Below are positions 5,666-7,032 of a DNA stretch of 7,032 bases, piece after piece (position 1 is the first letter of the stretch; each line of letters opens with the position of its first letter). Position numbers and translations under genes: made by a program. The stretch covers positions 1 to 7,032 of the forward strand of contig QAKS01000089.1 of the NCBI GenBank assembly GCA_003343685.1, given 5' to 3'. The notes under the pieces are model-generated. The model was not told the origin of the DNA, did not search any database, and saw only the letters and a program-made list of their open reading frames with translations. The DNA is from Clostridiales bacterium. Lineage in GTDB: Bacteria > Bacillota > Clostridia > Christensenellales > Christensenellaceae.

Positions 5666-6907
5666 TTATCTAATCTGGCCGTCGCCCACCAGAATATATT
5701 TGTACGTCGTAAGTTCTGTCAGTCCCATCGGGCCTCGTGCGTGGAGCTTTTGCGTACTGATGCCGATCTCTGCTCCAAAGCCGAATTCCTCGCCGTCTGT
5801 GAATCTGGTCGACGCATTGACATATACCGCCGCCGCATCTACGGTGTTCTGAAACAGTCTTGCAGACTCTACCGAATCGGTCACAATGCACTCGGAATGT
5901 TTTGTCCCATATCTGTTGATATGCTCTATCGCTTCCTCCACAGAGCCTACTACCTTGACCGACATAATCAGATCAAGATATTCTGTCGCATAGTCCTCTT
6001 CCGTCGCCGGTTTGACTCCTGCAAACCCGGCGCTTATCGGGCAGCCCCTGAGTTCAACCCCTTTTTCCCTCAGTGCGGGAACAGCAGCGGACAGGAATCG
6101 TTCCGCAATATCCCGGTGTATCAGAAGTGATTCCGCCGCATTACAGACGCCGGGGCGGGAAGTTTTGGCGTTAACTGCAATATTCTTTGCCATCTCAATA
6201 TCTGCAGAGGCGTCTACATAAATATGGCAGTTTCCCGTTCCCGTCTCTATCACCGGCACCTTTGCGTTTTCCACAACCGAGCGGATTAATCCCGCACCGC
6301 CGCGGGGAATCAGCACATCCAGATAACCGGTCAGTTCCATCAGCGCTTTGGACGATTCTCTCGACACATCCCGGATCAAATAAACAGCATCCTCCGGCAG
6401 GCCGTTTCGGACGCCCGCCTCCACCATTGCGTCTGCAATTGCCGACGCCGACTCAACAGCATCGCTGCCGCCGCGCAGGATCACGCAGTTGCCCGATTTG
6501 ACGCACAGTCCTATGGCGTCCGCAGTCACATTGGGACGCGCCTCATATATGATTCCTATTACGCCGAGCGGCACTCTCTTTTTCGTAATACTTAATCCAT
6601 TGGGCCGCTTGCTGCCCCCGATCACTTCCCCGACAGGGTCTGGCAGCGCGGCAACTTTTCGCAGCCCGTTTGCCATACCGCATATGCGCTTCTCATCCAG
6701 AAGCAGCCTGTCCAGAATCGAATCCGGCCTCCCCGCAGTCCTTGCTTTTTCCATGTCTCTGCTGTTCGCGTAGATAATCGCCTCTGCGTTTTTTTCCAAC
6801 GCGTCCGCCATGGCGAAAAGAATATCGTTTTTTGCGTTACTGTCCAAAATTCCCATCAGAACGGAAGCTGCTCTGGCTTTCCTTCCGACATCTGTCAAAT
6901 CAACCAT
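5666..6907 (-). CDS. proA: Gamma-glutamyl phosphate reductase ProA
   Basis: ProA is the cytoplasmic NADPH-dependent enzyme that reduces gamma-glutamyl phosphate to glutamate-5-semialdehyde, the second step of proline synthesis from glutamate. It belongs to the aldehyde dehydrogenase superfamily. The 413-residue protein has the normal length. Visible motifs are RVPLGVIGIIYEARPNVT (111-128), LRGGSDA (144-150), PRGGAGLI (201-208), VIETGTGNCHIYVD (219-232), and RPGVCNAAE (251-259), whose Cys255 is the catalytic nucleophile. The conserved end includes FTDGEEFGFGAEIGIST (369-385) and RGPMGL (391-396). The start ATG (6907-6905) has AAGGAG 8 bases upstream on the minus strand. A promoter lies directly upstream and a GC-rich terminator directly downstream, so it seems to be a single-gene transcript. 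Its usual partner proB (glutamate 5-kinase) is not seen in the window. Confidence 0.96.
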   Translation of the reverse strand: MVDLTDVGRKARAASVLMGILDSNAKNDILFAMADALEKNAEAIIYANSRDMEKARTAGRPDSILDRLLLDEKRICGMANGLRKVAALPDPVGEVIGGSKRPNGLSITKKRVPLGVIGIIYEARPNVTADAIGLCVKSGNCVILRGGSDAVESASAIADAMVEAGVRNGLPEDAVYLIRDVSRESSKALMELTGYLDVLIPRGGAGLIRSVVENAKVPVIETGTGNCHIYVDASADIEMAKNIAVNAKTSRPGVCNAAESLLIHRDIAERFLSAAVPALREKGVELRGCPISAGFAGVKPATEEDYATEYLDLIMSVKVVGSVEEAIEHINRYGTKHSECIVTDSVESARLFQNTVDAAAVYVNASTRFTDGEEFGFGAEIGISTQKLHARGPMGLTELTTYKYILVGDGQIR

Positions 6908-6936
6908 ATTGCGCTCTCCTTTACTATCTTAGTTTG

Positions 6937-6965
6937 ATTATAAAGGTTTGCGGTTTAATATGCAA
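6937..6965 (-). promoter_or_regulatory. Sigma-A promoter of proA
   Basis: On the minus strand, a -35 box TTGCAT (6965-6960) and a perfect -10 box TATAAT (6942-6937) are separated by exactly 17 bases. The expected transcription start is about 6930, leaving a leader of roughly 22 bases that includes the AAGGAG ribosome binding site. The -35 box lies within the last codons of the upstream minus-strand gene, so proA can be expressed independently of it. Confidence 0.7.
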
Positions 6966-7032
6966 CTTCCCGCGCAAACTTCTCCGCTTCTTCCCTGTTG
7001 GAAAATACTTTCCCTGCCGTAAGAACCTTTTT
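6955..7032 (-). CDS. Unidentified protein, C-terminal 25 residues (partial)
   Basis: Read on the minus strand from the window edge there is an open frame of 25 codons ending in TAA (6957-6955): KKVLTAGKVFSNREEAEKFA followed by REVAY. The composition (charged, helix-like, with a typical C-terminal amphipathic EEAEKFAREV stretch) looks like real coding sequence, and it ends 47 bases before the proA start, in the same direction. It does not resemble the end of glutamate 5-kinase (ProB), the usual neighbour. Too little is present to name a family, and the 5' part lies beyond the window. Confidence 0.5.
   Translation of the reverse strand, partial: KKVLTAGKVFSNREEAEKFAREVAY

Overview
The window looks like chromosomal DNA from a low-to-moderate-GC Bacillota, most likely an anaerobic member of the Clostridia. 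The main evidence is a tightly packed murB - PHP phosphoesterase - rapZ - whiA - HPr-like cluster, AGGAGG-type ribosome binding sites, ATGA stop/start overlaps and two textbook sigma-A promoters. I cannot name a species. The window is almost entirely coding.

Layout. Bases 1-774 (+) are the 3' part of a gene for what looks like an ABC-transporter solute-binding protein; its beginning lies outside the window. A TTGAAA-17-TATAAT promoter begins over its stop codon and should drive the next five genes. These are murB (841-1761), a PHP-domain phosphoesterase (1758-2492), rapZ/yvcJ (2489-3376), whiA (3392-4327) and an HPr-family protein (4343-4597). Their spacing (two 4-base overlaps, then two 15-base gaps) indicates one transcript. 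The cluster joins peptidoglycan precursor synthesis to regulators of cell-wall and carbon metabolism and of division. It resembles the B. subtilis yvcJ-yvcK-yvcL-crh arrangement, but the usual yvcK gene is absent between rapZ and whiA. The last gene of the cluster keeps regulatory Ser46 but has Lys in place of the phosphocarrier His15. It therefore looks like a Crh-type regulator and not a sugar-phosphotransferase carrier.

Bases 4690-5385 (+) encode an unnamed protein with an HEGEH (HExxH) motif flanked by two CxxC pairs, probably metal-binding. A 280-base intergenic region follows. It holds a possible terminator for that gene, a 14-bp perfect palindrome and a strong GC-rich hairpin that ends the convergent proA gene.

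On the minus strand, proA (6907-5666, gamma-glutamyl phosphate reductase of proline synthesis) has its own TTGCAT-17-TATAAT promoter. It is preceded by the last 25 codons of an unidentified minus-strand gene. That tail does not look like ProB, so proA appears not to be directly behind proB here.

The points most worth following up are the Lys15 HPr-like protein, the missing yvcK, and the HExxH/CxxC protein. I saw no RNA gene, CRISPR array, insertion sequence or phage gene.
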